Assembly (NCBI GenBank): GCA_030490835.1 | Contig: CM059972.1 | Location: 89,637,137 to 89,701,136 of the forward strand | Length of the DNA stretch: 64,000 bases | Source of the DNA: Annona cherimola | Taxonomy: Eukaryota; Streptophyta; Magnoliopsida; Magnoliales; Annonaceae | Reading direction: 5' to 3' | Program-made: the position numbers and the translations under genes | Shown here: positions 33,759-45,290 of the stretch, piece after piece | Numbering within the stretch: the stretch's first letter is position 1 | Layout: every line of letters starts with the position of its first letter | The notes under the pieces: model-generated | Told to the model about the DNA's origin: nothing | The model's database searches: none | Seen by the model: the letters and a program-made list of their open reading frames with translations, nothing else

Positions 33759-34016
33759 GGGACCCCATTGCATGCACCCGGGAGCATGCAGCAGCGCGGG
33801 CGCATACACTTATTTTTTTTTATTTTTTTTTCAAATTTTTTTATAATATTGTTAATTTATATCTATTTAGTATGTGTATAAATTTTTACCATTTTTGCAG
33901 TATTTTAAATTTTTATTTTTTATTTTTGAAAATCAGTGGCATTTTAGGTAATTTAATTAAATACACTTATATTAACAATTTTATAAAAAAATTTTGAAAA
34001 AAAATAAAAAAAGGGG
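33759..34016. mobile_element. Foldback / MITE-like element
   Basis: Two arms of about 50 bp (33,811-33,862 and 33,966-34,014) are reverse complements of each other with few mismatches and could form a hairpin. The 10-bp direct repeat TGCCCCAACA lies at 33,749-33,758 and 34,017-34,026, compatible with a 9-10 bp target duplication of a Mutator-type MITE. A GC-rich 50-bp block between the left repeat and the left arm has no counterpart on the right, so exact ends are uncertain. Confidence 0.6.
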
Positions 34017-34429
34017 TGCCCCAACATGTCATGACTGACGTTGGAGGCTTCTGCAAGTGTCAAACAACATCAAAATAAGATGGGGCTATTCACATAATTG
34101 GAATGGAAGACAATCTAAACATGACTTTGTTCACAAACGAAAATTAAACACAGAATTCAGGCCATTTTTACCCAATGCATGTATCGCCATGACAAACAGA
34201 AACATCTAATAATCATTGAAACCAAATTAAAATATTTAATAAGAAGTCGTCGTCCCCATGACAAAAACTATAATTGCTTTGTATATAGAATATATTAAAT
34301 TAAAATTTTAATAAGATGCCTTTACGTGCCTTTAACAAATATTAGATTTAATTAGATATTATCCCAAATAAATTGATGAAGGTGCAAATTCAGAAAGCTT
34401 GTGCATTACCTAAATATATCCAAGAGTAT

Positions 34430-35321
34430 TAGGGGTGTAACTCAGGTTAGGTTGTACAGGGTTCAAATGAACCCTAAACCTACGTGGCTAAGCCTACTGG
34501 ATTTAGTTGCAACAAACCCAAATCTTAATATTAGAATCTGGGTTTGGGTCAGGTTCGGACCGAGTAGGCATTGGTTTCGATCTTGGTTTCAATTTAAAAG
34601 TTGGATTATTTTCAAACCAATAAAAGTTGAAATCTATCGGTAGAAATAATAAACTCTTCGAACATTATTGCATTTGCACCAACTAATTCTAAAATGCATT
34701 CTTAATTATTATAACTTATTTATTCGTAATTTTCACATGAATACATTTATATGATCTATGATATCTTTGACTTTGATGAAAGTTGACCTTCTAATTAAAG
34801 ATAATACTAAATATAATGAAATAATGATTTTATCATCAATAATCAAGGTTAAAAAATTAGAATTACATGAAATCACTATCTAAATAACTTTAATAAAAGT
34901 GAGTCTTATAGATCTCATAATTAATTGGTATGTACGCAATAATTTTAAAGAGTTTATATATTTATAATTATTTGCAAATTAAGTTGATGTAGATGCAATA
35001 GGTTCAACTTTTTAAGAGAAAATGTGGATAACATTTAGGTTTTAGAATAGATATTTTACAGATTAATTAGGTTATGATTACATGAAAGAATTTTTATTAT
35101 AATTATAGTTAAACTAATTAAGACATAAACTAATACGCTTCTTTTAAAGGATTGAGTTTTGGTACCATGATGTAGACCTAGTATTGGTTTCAGATTCTCT
35201 TGGGTTGGGTTGAAATCGAATCTATTTTGAACAACTTCTTAAAAAGAAAATTCAAACTTGATTTTGAAAGTGGGTAAGGTCGAGCAAGTTCGGACTAACT
35301 CGGTACCAAGTTGCACCCATA
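34430..35321. mobile_element. hAT-like non-autonomous element, 0.89 kb
   Basis: Left end TAGGGGTGTAACTCAGGTTA and right end, read on the minus strand, TATGGGTGCAACTTGGTACC form imperfect TIRs. The flanks AAGAGTAT (34,422-34,429) and AAGAGGAT (35,322-35,329) match at 7 of 8 positions, as for an old 8-bp hAT target duplication. Subterminal GGTTxGGxT motifs are frequent. No transposase frame is present. Confidence 0.7.
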
Positions 35322-35728
35322 AAGAGGATGTGCAGGTAAATTTCTTCCTTATAGATGATAGATCACAATGGAATGAAGAGTTGATAATGGCTACAACAGG
35401 AAAAAGAAGAATGAAGAATAATTTGGGGCTAACCAATTAGGGGAATGGAGGAGAAGGCACAAGAAACTAATGGAGAGTTTAGTGTTTGGTCAACACATAG
35501 ATGGATTAAGGAAGAGGGGGCAATTACAAGGAAGGGGAATATTTTATAAGGTTAGAGGATGGCGAGTAAACAATAGATATATACTAAAACTTGTTAAAAG
35601 TTAAGTTGCCATAAAAAATTCTTATTTTTGATTGGAGAATGCTGAATAATGAATTGCTAACTAGAGTAAGCTTCATAAAAGGAGGTGTGGGCATTCCAAT
35701 GGCATGTGAGTTATGCAAGAATGGTATG
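35322..35728. other. Short unassigned flank between the hAT-like element and the gypsy 5' LTR
   Basis: AT-rich sequence with no repeat partner or coding frame that I can support. Confidence 0.5.
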
Positions 35729-35926
35729 TGTAATAATTAGGAATGAAATAATACTTTGACCAGTCAAGTAATGATGTGTCAGTTGATGTGGCATATTAAC
35801 TTTAATTGTTAACCATTTGACCATGCAATGGGCTAAAAATAAGTGGTATTAATGGTCTAAGCATAGTTAAGCTCACTTAGGTTGAATAGGTTGGGTTGTA
35901 TATAAAATGTCATAAGTATTTAACTT

Positions 35927-35996
35927 AATAGCCCAAGATGCTCACGTATTTAAGGTATTGGTCTTTAGTAAAGAAGGTCTCGAGATTTAGTCCTGG
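35927..35996 (+). promoter_or_regulatory. tRNA-like (A box / B box) stretch in the LTR
   Basis: About 30 bp downstream of the LTR TATA motif the sequence reads TAGCCCAAGATGCTCACGTA, then TTTAAGGTATTGGTCTTTAG, then GTCTCGAGATTTAGTCCTGG. Order and spacing recall the A box (TRGCxxAGTGGTTAAGG) and B box (GGTTCGAATCC) of tRNA genes or SINEs. The other LTR copy has it at 62,774-62,844 with GTGATTAAGG. No cloverleaf could be verified, so it is a tRNA-derived remnant at best. Confidence 0.4.
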
Positions 35997-36433
35997 TAAA
36001 TAAATACATAATGTATTTTGCCTTTTTGAGTTTTGTGGGCCTCAATGTTTGAATTTTAAAATTTGAAAAGGAAATTGAATTAGATACTAAGCAGTTGTTT
36101 CTCTGCGAAGACGAGGACGGTAGTAGTGCAATACCCACAGTTGAAGGACAAATCAAATCAAAGGGTAGGGATCAATCGAAGCACAACCATGTCTACATCG
36201 ATCACCTTGTAGTGTAGGGAGACTCATGTGGACTTGCTGGATGGGCACATCTGCATGCGAAAGCCAACCATCGCCATCCGTGTTGATGATTTGATGGAAG
36301 GATACAGGAGAAAAAGGAAAGAAATGCTACTACCGAAGGGAGAGAAGAGACAATCTGATTCATTCAAATGTTTAGTTTTGTTTTTTTTCTTTAAGGTAAG
36401 GGGATTTTTCCTCTTTTATCCTTTAATCATTAT

Positions 36434-37722
36434 TGATCATATGCTAACTTTATGAAAGATTAATTTGATTTTGATGATTAACAAACTATTGAAATATTAT
36501 TAAAAAGGATCTAATGAATTTGTGTAAGTCTGTTAAGATATTTTATCTCAAATTATATGTATGAAGATGAAAATGTGAAATAATTTAAGTTTCAAGAACT
36601 CAACTCCATATATAACTAGTTCAGCAAAGTGAAGTCTTAGCCCAAGTCGACTTCACTTGTGACTTGAATGAAGTTCCACAGCCAAGTCGACTTCGCCTGT
36701 AAGTTCGGATAGACAGCAAAGTGGAGTCCCCACCCAAGTCGATTTCACTTGCGACTTGGGTGAAGTCTCAACCCAAGTCGATTTCAAGTTTGACTTCGAA
36801 AGTAAAATTTTGGACAACAAGTGGATAATGAGTTTTAGCCAAAGTGAAGTCATAACCCAACTCGACTTCACGTATCCCAAGTTAACTTCACTCATCCCAA
36901 GTCAATTCCGCTTGCAATTTCACCCTATAATGGTCGAAAATTCGAACGTTAGAGCATTAAACGCATGCCGACCTCCATTCCAATGACTAGATCTTTTTTT
37001 TTTCTATAAATATCATTGAAGTATGAATGTGAAAAAGTTGGAGAAATACAAGATAAGTTTACACCCTTCAATATTCAAGATTGTTGATATCATTTGGACA
37101 AATACTGAAGCTTCAAGTGCTACTACTTCACGTGAGTTTACAAGATCATCTTCTTCACATGACAAGGAGCTTTTGAAGTTGATTGATTATACATTGCAAA
37201 GTGTAAATTCTCTTTTGTCTATTTTGTTTTATGTTGTTATCTTGGATTAGTGTTAGAGACCGACTTCAAGAAGAAGCAAAACAGGAGATTGGTTTGAGTT
37301 TGTCTTACTAACGGGTTTTGCTTGATTGGTTTGAGTTTATCTCACTAATAGATTAGACTTGATTAGTTAGAGTTGGTCTCATCAACAAGTGATTATTGTA
37401 TATGCCCCCTAGAACTAGAATCTAGAAGAGAATGAGTGCTCTAAATCATATTAAATATACAATAGTGGAACCCAAGACATAACGGGTGTGTGCTTGAAAG
37501 AGTGGAGTAGGGAAGGTTGCCCGAACCATAATATATTGTTGTCTCCTATGTGGTTTGATTGATTGCATTTTATATTCTATTTGCACAATCTCATTCTATC
37601 TCTTAGCACATTTCATCAAGGGATTAAACTTACAAGGGGTTAACTTTAATATACCGAAAGAATTTTAAAGAACTTAATTCACTTCTCCCCTCTTGGGTTT
37701 TGCCATAAACTTAGGACCAACA
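36434..37722 (+). repeat. SIRE-like solo LTR (family S, copy 3) with 5-bp TSD
   Basis: It starts TGATCATATGC at 36,434 and ends GGACCAACA at 37,722, flanked by ATTAT on both sides (36,429-36,433 and 37,723-37,727). The unoccupied site is seen in the other gypsy LTR at about 63,139. The right end reverse-complements to the start of copies 1 and 2. Five degenerate AAGTCGACTT motifs lie at 36,640-36,905. TG...CA ends, 5-bp duplication and absence of an interior make this a textbook solo LTR left by recombination. Confidence 0.93.
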
Positions 37723-38453
37723 ATTATGACATGATTTAATGGGGGTTAATCACATGGTTATATTAGTGTTTGTTTTAATATGTGATTTTATAAACATTAA
37801 TCATGCTAACATAATGTGAGATATTATATGCTTAATCGCATAAGTTGAATGGATGCCGTATAATTATTTTAGAGATGTATTATTTACATTAAATGTGAAG
37901 AATTATAATAAATTTGAGAATTTTATTAATATAAAGATACTTCTAGGGAAGGTGGAAAGCATAATCTATTTCTGAATGAAATAAATTAAGATGTATAATT
38001 ATGTAAGTTATATTATGCTATGATGGTCTAAAATTAAATATGTTAGCCAAATTATTGATAGGAGAAATGCTAATGCATCTTTCTTTAATTTAAATGCATT
38101 TACAATGATATTAAAAAATTAAATAAGATATATGTGGAAATAATATTAATATATTATTTTTATATAAATGATCATTTGGGAAAAATAGAACTCAGTTGTC
38201 TAATTTTGTATTTTTTAAAATATTTGCAATTTTACCTAGTGAATTTCTGAAAATTATGAGCTATCACAGAGTTTCTGTAAATTTAGAAGATGGTGGGAGA
38301 TTTTGTAAATCTTCAAAAGATGGAACAGGCCTTTAGAGACTAGGCTGGACCTAGGCTGAGCCCAACTACTGACGAGCCCAACAACAATTCAATGGGTCTA
38401 GAGCAAAGCAAGCCCTATCTGGGCCCATTCCAGGGCTCGCTGGAGATGGCCGG

Positions 38454-40759
38454 ATGGCGATAATGTGATATCAATTGGCGACAACATAGTTGATGGGCTT
38501 AGCCCTATCCTAAAACTGAGAGCCCAAAGTCCAATAGTCAGCCTAAATCGAGAAGCCAAGCAGCGAAGCTTAAAACCGACTTGCTAGGAAGCCCAGCCGG
38601 TTAAGAATGCCTGTGGCAAGCCCAAGTCCCTGGCGATGAAGGGATATATAGCACTTTGTGGTGTGTCCATTTTCAAAATGATGTAAATTGAGCCTCAGAC
38701 ATCCAATTTGAGTGATCCAAGGGTTGTTTCTTATAGATTTAAACATTTTGAGTTAAATGGAAAGGCTAGTGTTCGCAATCTCACCGCAACTGCATAGATT
38801 GTATATTGTAGTATATAAATTATCATTCCATAAGAAACTTGGGACTTAAAATTTATTTAGATGCTTTCTTATTGAATATCAAGAGACTAAAATGAATAGA
38901 AAAATAGAAAAGTAGAAAGAGAAAATAGAATTTAGAGCAAATATTAGAAAACAGGGATGAGAATATCTACGATCTAGGATTTCACATGCATCTTTTGCAT
39001 CAGGTAGTGATATGATTATTTAATCCAGATATTATTTGTTAAAAGAGAACAAACCTTAATTTATCCTTACACTTTCTCTCAAAATCTACAAAGCGTAATC
39101 CTAATCTATTCTTAACCACTTATTCTCATAGGATTAAGTCAACTACGATTCATTAATTTTTGTGACTATTCGTGGATCTTGAAGGTCATCATACCTATTC
39201 TCTTGGTCTTAGATTTTCAGGTTTAATGTCTTTTGATTGTCATATATTAGATTTTTATCTCTCGATTTCATTACCTAATATGTATGAAATCATTGCCAAA
39301 GTGGGAGCTCAAACACTAGACAAACATTAAATCACAAGATATTAAATTAACAATAATATCCATCATAAATAAATTAAAACCACACACTATGCTACATTAT
39401 ACACAAGTTTACATCTTAAACCCAAGATTTAGAGCTTGACGGAGCATGTTTAAGTCCAAAATAAAATTTAAATTTAAATCTATCTTAAATAAGACAATTA
39501 AAATAAAAAGGAAAGAAGAAAGAAGAGCTTATTAATTTAAAGCCTCGATAGTGTGCCGGCCACTCTATGCAACATGCCGCCCCGCTTCTTGCACCGTACT
39601 CTCCACCTTCTCTCCATCCTGCTCCTTCTCTCTTTGGAAATTTTCTCTTCTAATTTTCTATGTGATTTTCTCTTTTCTCCCTCAATTCTGCGCATCCAAC
39701 TCTCCTTTTGTAGCTACAGATTTTCGAACCTTTTAAAGTAACGCAATCTGAACTTGCGTAGAAATTGCTAGACATGCGCAGGCTAGTGGACCCCACATTC
39801 GCTTGCGCGAAAGGGAGATGTGATGGACAGTTGCTGAAGTGGACAGCAAAGAATTGCAGACGATTCAGATTTGTTGATCTTTCTTAAACGGGTCTTAGAA
39901 AGTGGTGGACAGCTGCTTGATCATTTTGCTGGTCGTGATGGCTGGGATTGGACGGTCAGGATGGTATCTGCATGATCGGTGGATTTTTAGATGCAAGCTG
40001 AATTCTTTGATGGAGGGCGATTGAACGGACGACTTGATTTGAGCTTGGATGGTGAAGATTTCTCCCAAGGCGGTGGATTTCGTCTGCTTTCACGGTTTAG
40101 ATTGGCAGATTTCTGGTGGGCCTCGTGGGTGATCAGCCTGCTGGACAGCGCGGTGGTTCCCTAAATGGATGGTAAAGATCAGCTTTGGACGATTGGATTT
40201 TGCTGAAATTTCTGGCCGCACTAATTGTTAATCGTGAATTGAGTGGTGGACCTTGATCTACATTAGTTTGGATGGTCTGGATGAGCTGCAATTTTGCTGA
40301 AATCTTTTTGGACAGTGTAGATTTCTACTTGGGCGATCAGATGTATTGAATGGACTGGATCTTTACGTTGCATAATGATTTCATGGTGGGCCTCACGTCT
40401 GGAATTTGCATGATCTGCATATAAATATTTAAATTATTAATTGATCAAATTAATAAATGGGTTGCCAATATAAAAAATTAAGTCAAATGTATTTGATTTT
40501 ATGACAACAAATAAAAATATAATTTCAAGCCAAAAGATTATGAAAATTGTTTAAATAACTTGAAATTAATATTTAAGGTCCAAATGTTGTAAATACAAAA
40601 TTTAACACAATTTTTACATTGAACTCAAATAATTACTCACCAAATTAGTATAAAACACCCACAAAATATATTATTATTTACTAGTTATAAGCTAGATTAG
40701 CTAAATGATGTCTAGAAGTTTAAGTTTTGGGGATGGAAGAGTAGCTTAAGGGATTTAGG
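38454..40759 (+). other. Distal part of the gypsy 5' LTR, no gene seen
   Basis: No recognisable protein is encoded. From about 39,940 to 40,400 short diverged repeats of the type GGATGGT(C/A)xGGAT and GGTGGGCCTC recur. A GC-rich CT-rich patch lies at 39,550-39,640. The stretch could hide another diverged insertion; the 3' LTR copy that would show this is outside the window. Confidence 0.5.
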
Positions 40760-42024
40760 TAGGTGTGAAAATTGGAACGAGTTGGAGTAGGTAAGGGGTT
40801 GTCCAACCCTATGTTTTAAAAATCTTGTTTGACCCTCTTTTTTATACCGGATCAGGACAAAGTCGATCAAATAATCACTTTTTTTCAATAGATTCTAGGA
40901 TAAAATTCAAGTTGATTTCAGGTCGGTGTTAGGACAACGGAGCGGGTCAAAAATGCAAGTCAAGATGTTATAGTTTTAAGAATTTATGTTCTTATCAACA
41001 TAGAAGTACATATATGTTAAATTTAATAGTTGAATGTTTTAATATTTTGCTATTTAGTAAAAGTAAAACTTAATTACTATAATAAGGTGTTAGTAAAACA
41101 TACCTTTTTGTAACTACTTCTTCTCATCCACATTCTCTAAATTCAAATTTCCATAATGATCATCCCCTGTTTCCAATATAATTCCTATACCAAACATAAT
41201 GCAAGAAAAATTTCAAAATCATAATCACTGAATTTCACAGGATTTACATTTTTATACAGATAAATATTTAATAACTAAAACTATCAAAAAATATTTTATT
41301 TGCTGCTCGCACAAATGTAGGCCTAATCAACTGCAAGAGAATATGCAACCTAAAAAGAATTAAGGAAATTAAGCACCTGCACCAACGGGAAGAAGGAAAT
41401 CTCTTCCTTCGATTTTCTTCATCGCGAAAGTGACAGAAAAACAAGCGCACAAAACTTCTTAAATTTTTGACAAAAATGTAATGAAAAATACCTTTGCTGA
41501 AGTCAAATGAAGTAGAAGTCGGCTATTGAAATGAATCAACAGTCTGTAATTTTCAATCCATCTCAAACAAGAGCGGAAGCGGAAAATAAACAATGCCTGC
41601 TGGACATCAAAGAAGAACACATGAGGGAAAAAGATGCAGAGCTCATCAACAAAGAAGAAGAAGAGCGGAAAGTAGGCAGGTAGCAAAAATTGGTGAAGGA
41701 AATGGCTGCTTCGAGCTCTGGCAGAAGGTAGAACGGTGGCAATGGCGATAGAAGGCAAAGCAGAACTGTAGCAAGTGGAGCAGCAAAGGCAGAAGACATA
41801 ATAGGTTAGTTTTTGTAAACATCTATATTTTATATAATACATTTTATATTCACAGGCCTGTGCTGGTCGAGTCAGGCTGGGATCCTATATTCCCACCTCG
41901 ATCCACCAAATAAGATTTTTTCAGAAGGGTAGACCCGACCCACCCGGCCGGACTGTATATCCATGCCCGACCTTTGTGAAAACCAGGCAGGTCATGGGTC
42001 AACCTGCTCTAATTTTCACTATTG
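40760..42024. mobile_element. Probable hAT-like non-autonomous element in the 5' LTR
   Basis: The left end TAGGTGTGAAAATTGGAACG and the right end read on the minus strand, CAATAGTGAAAATTAGAGCA, share GTGAAAATTxGA. Flanking octamers GATTTAGG (40,752-40,759) and TATTTAAG (42,025-42,032) match at 6 of 8 positions. GGGTCGGG/CCCGACC words cluster near both ends. The interior has CT-rich open frames with no domain. Confidence 0.5.
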
Positions 42025-42584
42025 TATTTAAGATTTTAAATCCTTAGGACAGTCCTCAAACTTAAAAGTGAGTACTTCTATGGGGGAGATGATATCAGCA
42101 ATGGCCTACAAGATGTATTGAAAGCTTAAAGAAAAGAGCAATTAAGAGAATATGATATATTCCTTATCATTTTAATTGTATGACATGATCAATTAAGAGA
42201 AGATGATATATTCTTTATCATTTTAATTGCATGACATGATCCTACTTACAAAGTTCATGCGAACTTACCTCATTTGTTTCTGACTCATAGATGACCCAGT
42301 GATTAGTAGCCAATGAGGTGTTGGTGTGTTGAGCTTATTTAATATATTTTTATTTATTTATTTATTGTAATAAATTGTTTGACTTAGACGTAACCATTTT
42401 TATTTAATGTGGGCACGATTATATTGACTCTATGGGTATGAGGGTGTGAATGTAATAATGCAAGTTTATTGATGGTTTTTTATTTGAGATGACTTTATTC
42501 AAAGTATAAAAAGATCCGAGAGACTTGAATGACTTGGACCGAAAATTAGGATAAAAGCTTTAATTTTTGGTTAGGCCATTACAA

Positions 42585-42596
42585 TGGTATCAGAGT
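42585..42596 (+). promoter_or_regulatory. Primer-binding site (initiator Met-tRNA) of the gypsy element
   Basis: TGGTATCAGAGT follows the LTR end by one base and differs from the standard PBS only in its last base. Confidence 0.92.
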
Positions 42597-42676
42597 GATC
42601 CCATGCATGGAGATAAATAAACTAGAGAACGTGGAAACATGTTAAGAGTAATTTCAATCACTCTTTTTTTTTATTT

Positions 42677-43600
42677 TTGAAAATAGTGATTAAACTAATG
42701 TTCACTATTTTCATAAATAGAGAGATGACATTTGGAACGAGTTTCCTTGAGATAAATCTAGAAACACATACTAGGAGGGCACTAACCAATGTAGAGAAGT
42801 TGGATTTGGTAATAGAGAATACAAAGGTGTTAAGGTTGGTGCAGGATACAATTAAATTCAAGCCATTTCAAGCTCAGGAGGCTGTCCGACGAGAAATGCT
42901 TCAAAACTTTGAATCCTTGTAAGGGGTAATGGCCAATATGGAATCGATGATATTGAAGATACAAGAGAAAATGATTTCACAAGTCGCAAAGTTGGCCATA
43001 AGGGCAAAGTTGGAAGCATTCCAAAATTTGCCTATAGAGACTCAGACATCCCTTCTTAGGAGGCCTGCCAATGTTTTCCCTGAGATCTTAGAGCAAGTGA
43101 GAAAGGAGGCAACTATTCGGCAACCAGTTTGGAAGCTTTATAAGCAAATGGCGAGCAAGATGCCCGAGGCCTATTATGAGTCAGATGAGAATTATGAGTC
43201 AATTGACAAAGAGGAGCTGAAGGAAAAGCATGTGACCCATGGTGGGTCTAGCTCATCTGCCTTAAAACACTTCTTCCGGCTCAACAGACGCATGTTCCAA
43301 GTATGCATGCCCAACTGTCTCCTCCACCAACACGTGCTATGCCCTCAATGGAGCTTACATATGAGAAGCTTTCGCCATCGTAGCCTAGTTTGGGGAAGCT
43401 AGCATCGTGCGTAAGTGCAAGTTTAGGCATGGGGAAAAGTATGTGCTTCCGCCTACTATTTGTTTCAGATGTATGCAGGCTGGACATCAGGCAAAAGACT
43501 GCCATATGAGATTGCTTGCAATATTCGTAGGGCACCTAAGCATAAGGCTAAGGAGTGTCCGATAAGAGGACAGAGGAAAATGGGAGATTAAATTTGAGTT
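42677..43600 (+). pseudogene. Leader ORF before gag, with a zinc-knuckle end
   Basis: Frames at 42,677-42,922 and 42,929-43,402 are separated by one stop and read a charged, probably helical protein (EKLDLVIENTKVLRLVQDTI, then MANMESMILKIQEKMISQ). After a frame change, 43,459-43,515 reads TICFRCMQAGHQAKDCHM, a CCHC zinc knuckle. The main gag domain with its own knuckle-like region comes about 1 kb later, so this is an additional ORF or a displaced gag segment. I do not recognise a specific family. Confidence 0.45.
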
Positions 43601-43899
43601 CTGAATTTTTTTTATAATGTAATAAGATATTTTTTGAGTTGTAATAAACTTGCGGTAGATAATAAAAATATTCTTATAGATTATTCTTTCATGTGGAAGG
43701 ATACATTATTTATTTTTTAATGGCTATAAGTTAAGATGTTGTCTTTCAAGTTGAAATATTATGTCTCTGTTACAGACATGGCCTTTTCATGGAAATCCTC
43801 TATGACTTAAACGAATGTAAATGTAGGATCAGGGGGTTAATTCATCATCAACTGGTATGTTTGAAGTAGATACATCCCAAGCAAGGTACTTCCAAAGTC

Positions 43900-45290
43900 A
43901 AGCCAAGAAGTACTCCCACCTCAAGGAGGACCATCTTAAAGGACAAACCAAGGAGATTTTATAACTCTTGATGAGCAAACATAAGTAGAAGGCTCAAGGT
44001 TCCCTCGGGAGGTTTGAATGGATAGTTGGTACCAATTAGAATCATGGGAAGAGGTCAACCATTCATGGGTACTCAGCATGAGACTCGATTTGAAAGTTTT
44101 GCTAAGAGGATTTTGGCTCTGTTGGATAGGATCGATGGAAATTCTCAACAACAAGGAACTATGGCAATTGGTGAAGGCGCCATGGCCGAAAACCAATAGA
44201 GAAAATGAGTAGTAAGTCAGAGAAGCAACTAAATATGACGAAGCAAGGGGATAGATTTAGTGAAGGCAGTCAAGATCACAATAGTGGTTCTCAACCAGGA
44301 GTGGAAGAGTAAATTATTGAATTTTGATCCACTACTGAACTCTCCAGAGGCTATTGTGCTAAGGAGGAAAGAGATAGGAAGGATGTTAGTGCTTTCCATT
44401 AGTAGCAACCTTCTTTTTAGGAGGTGATAACACAACAGTGGAGAATTGGTTGTGACTGTCAACAAACTTTTAGAATTCCTTGAATATTCTTATTGACAGA
44501 AGGTGCTATTTGTTGCATTCAAACTAGATGGGGATGCCTACCGTTGATAGCAAATGCAAAAGAGAATCTTTGAGAGTAAGAAGGAAGAGATTACTTAGCA
44601 AAGATTCTCAGATGCTTTTTATGAAAAGTTTTTTACCAACTGTTTGAATCACCAAGACTAAGTAGTTTGCAGAATTGTACCAATGATAGATGTCAGTAAC
44701 TAATTATGAGATAAAGTTTTCATCCTTAATACGATTTTCCTTAATTTATTAGAAGATGATGATGCTCGAATCCGAAGGTTCCAGAATAGTCTTAATGAGA
44801 GCATTCGAGATATGGCAAGGCAATAGATCGAGCGATGTGGGCCAAAAAGACAATAACTAAGCTTAGCAAGATATCAGTAAGATAGAGATTAGGAGAATCT
44901 ATTGAAGGAAAATCCATAAGTAAAAAGCCAACACAGATATCCGAGACCTCACAGGTCAAGGATCTAAGAGAAAAGATCCTATAAGTAGACTGGGTGAAAA
45001 AAAGAAATGTAACTAGTTCCTCTAAGGGTAGTGTCACCTTTCGCCTGGAACTTATCACGAGTGAGAGTAGGTTGGGCATTCGATAGAGAATTATCCGGTG
45101 GGAGTAGTATATTTTTGGTGTAGAATGTTGGGGCATATGGAAAATTTTCATACTGTCGTTGGAGTGCTAATTCCCCAACAACCCCAAAATCACAATAGGT
45201 AAGTGGGGAGACTGGTTGGATGACAGTAGGATGTGCAAAATCAGGGGCAATATAGATGACAAATGTTTTAGTACTACACCCAAGACGTTC
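43900..45290 (+). pseudogene. gypsy gag (retrotransposon gag domain), broken
   Basis: Around 44,500-44,830 the readable sequence is VAFKLDGDAYR, then QRFSDAFYEKFFTNCLNHQD, then LLEDDDARIRRFQNSLNESI. This follows the gypsy gag pattern (L-x-G-x-A-x-x-W ... F...F-x-x-x-Y-F-P ... F...L). A degraded knuckle reading FWCRMLGHMENFHT follows at about 45,110-45,160. Stops are frequent. Gag would form the particle core. Confidence 0.75.

Larger units (their letters stand above)
35729..42583 (+). repeat. 5' LTR of the gypsy chromovirus (with nested insertions)
   Basis: It begins TGTAATAATTAGG and ends CCATTACA at 42,583, one base before the PBS. Positions 35,729-36,433 and 37,728-38,453 align with the 3' LTR pieces (48,671-48,872 and 62,767-64,000), which fixes the identity. 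Without the solo LTR (36,434-37,722 plus 5 bp) it is about 5.6 kb. It also holds a hAT-like element at 40,760-42,024. A TATATAAAA promoter motif lies at 35,899-35,907. The part from 38,454 on cannot be checked against the 3' LTR. Confidence 0.82.

Noticed and set aside
35927..35996. Functional tRNA gene
   Set aside because: Box-like words only; stems do not form convincingly and it lies inside an LTR.
41459..41842. 127-codon minus-strand frame
   Set aside because: Cys/Leu/Ser/Phe-rich translation of a purine-rich stretch within a probable hAT-like element; no domain.
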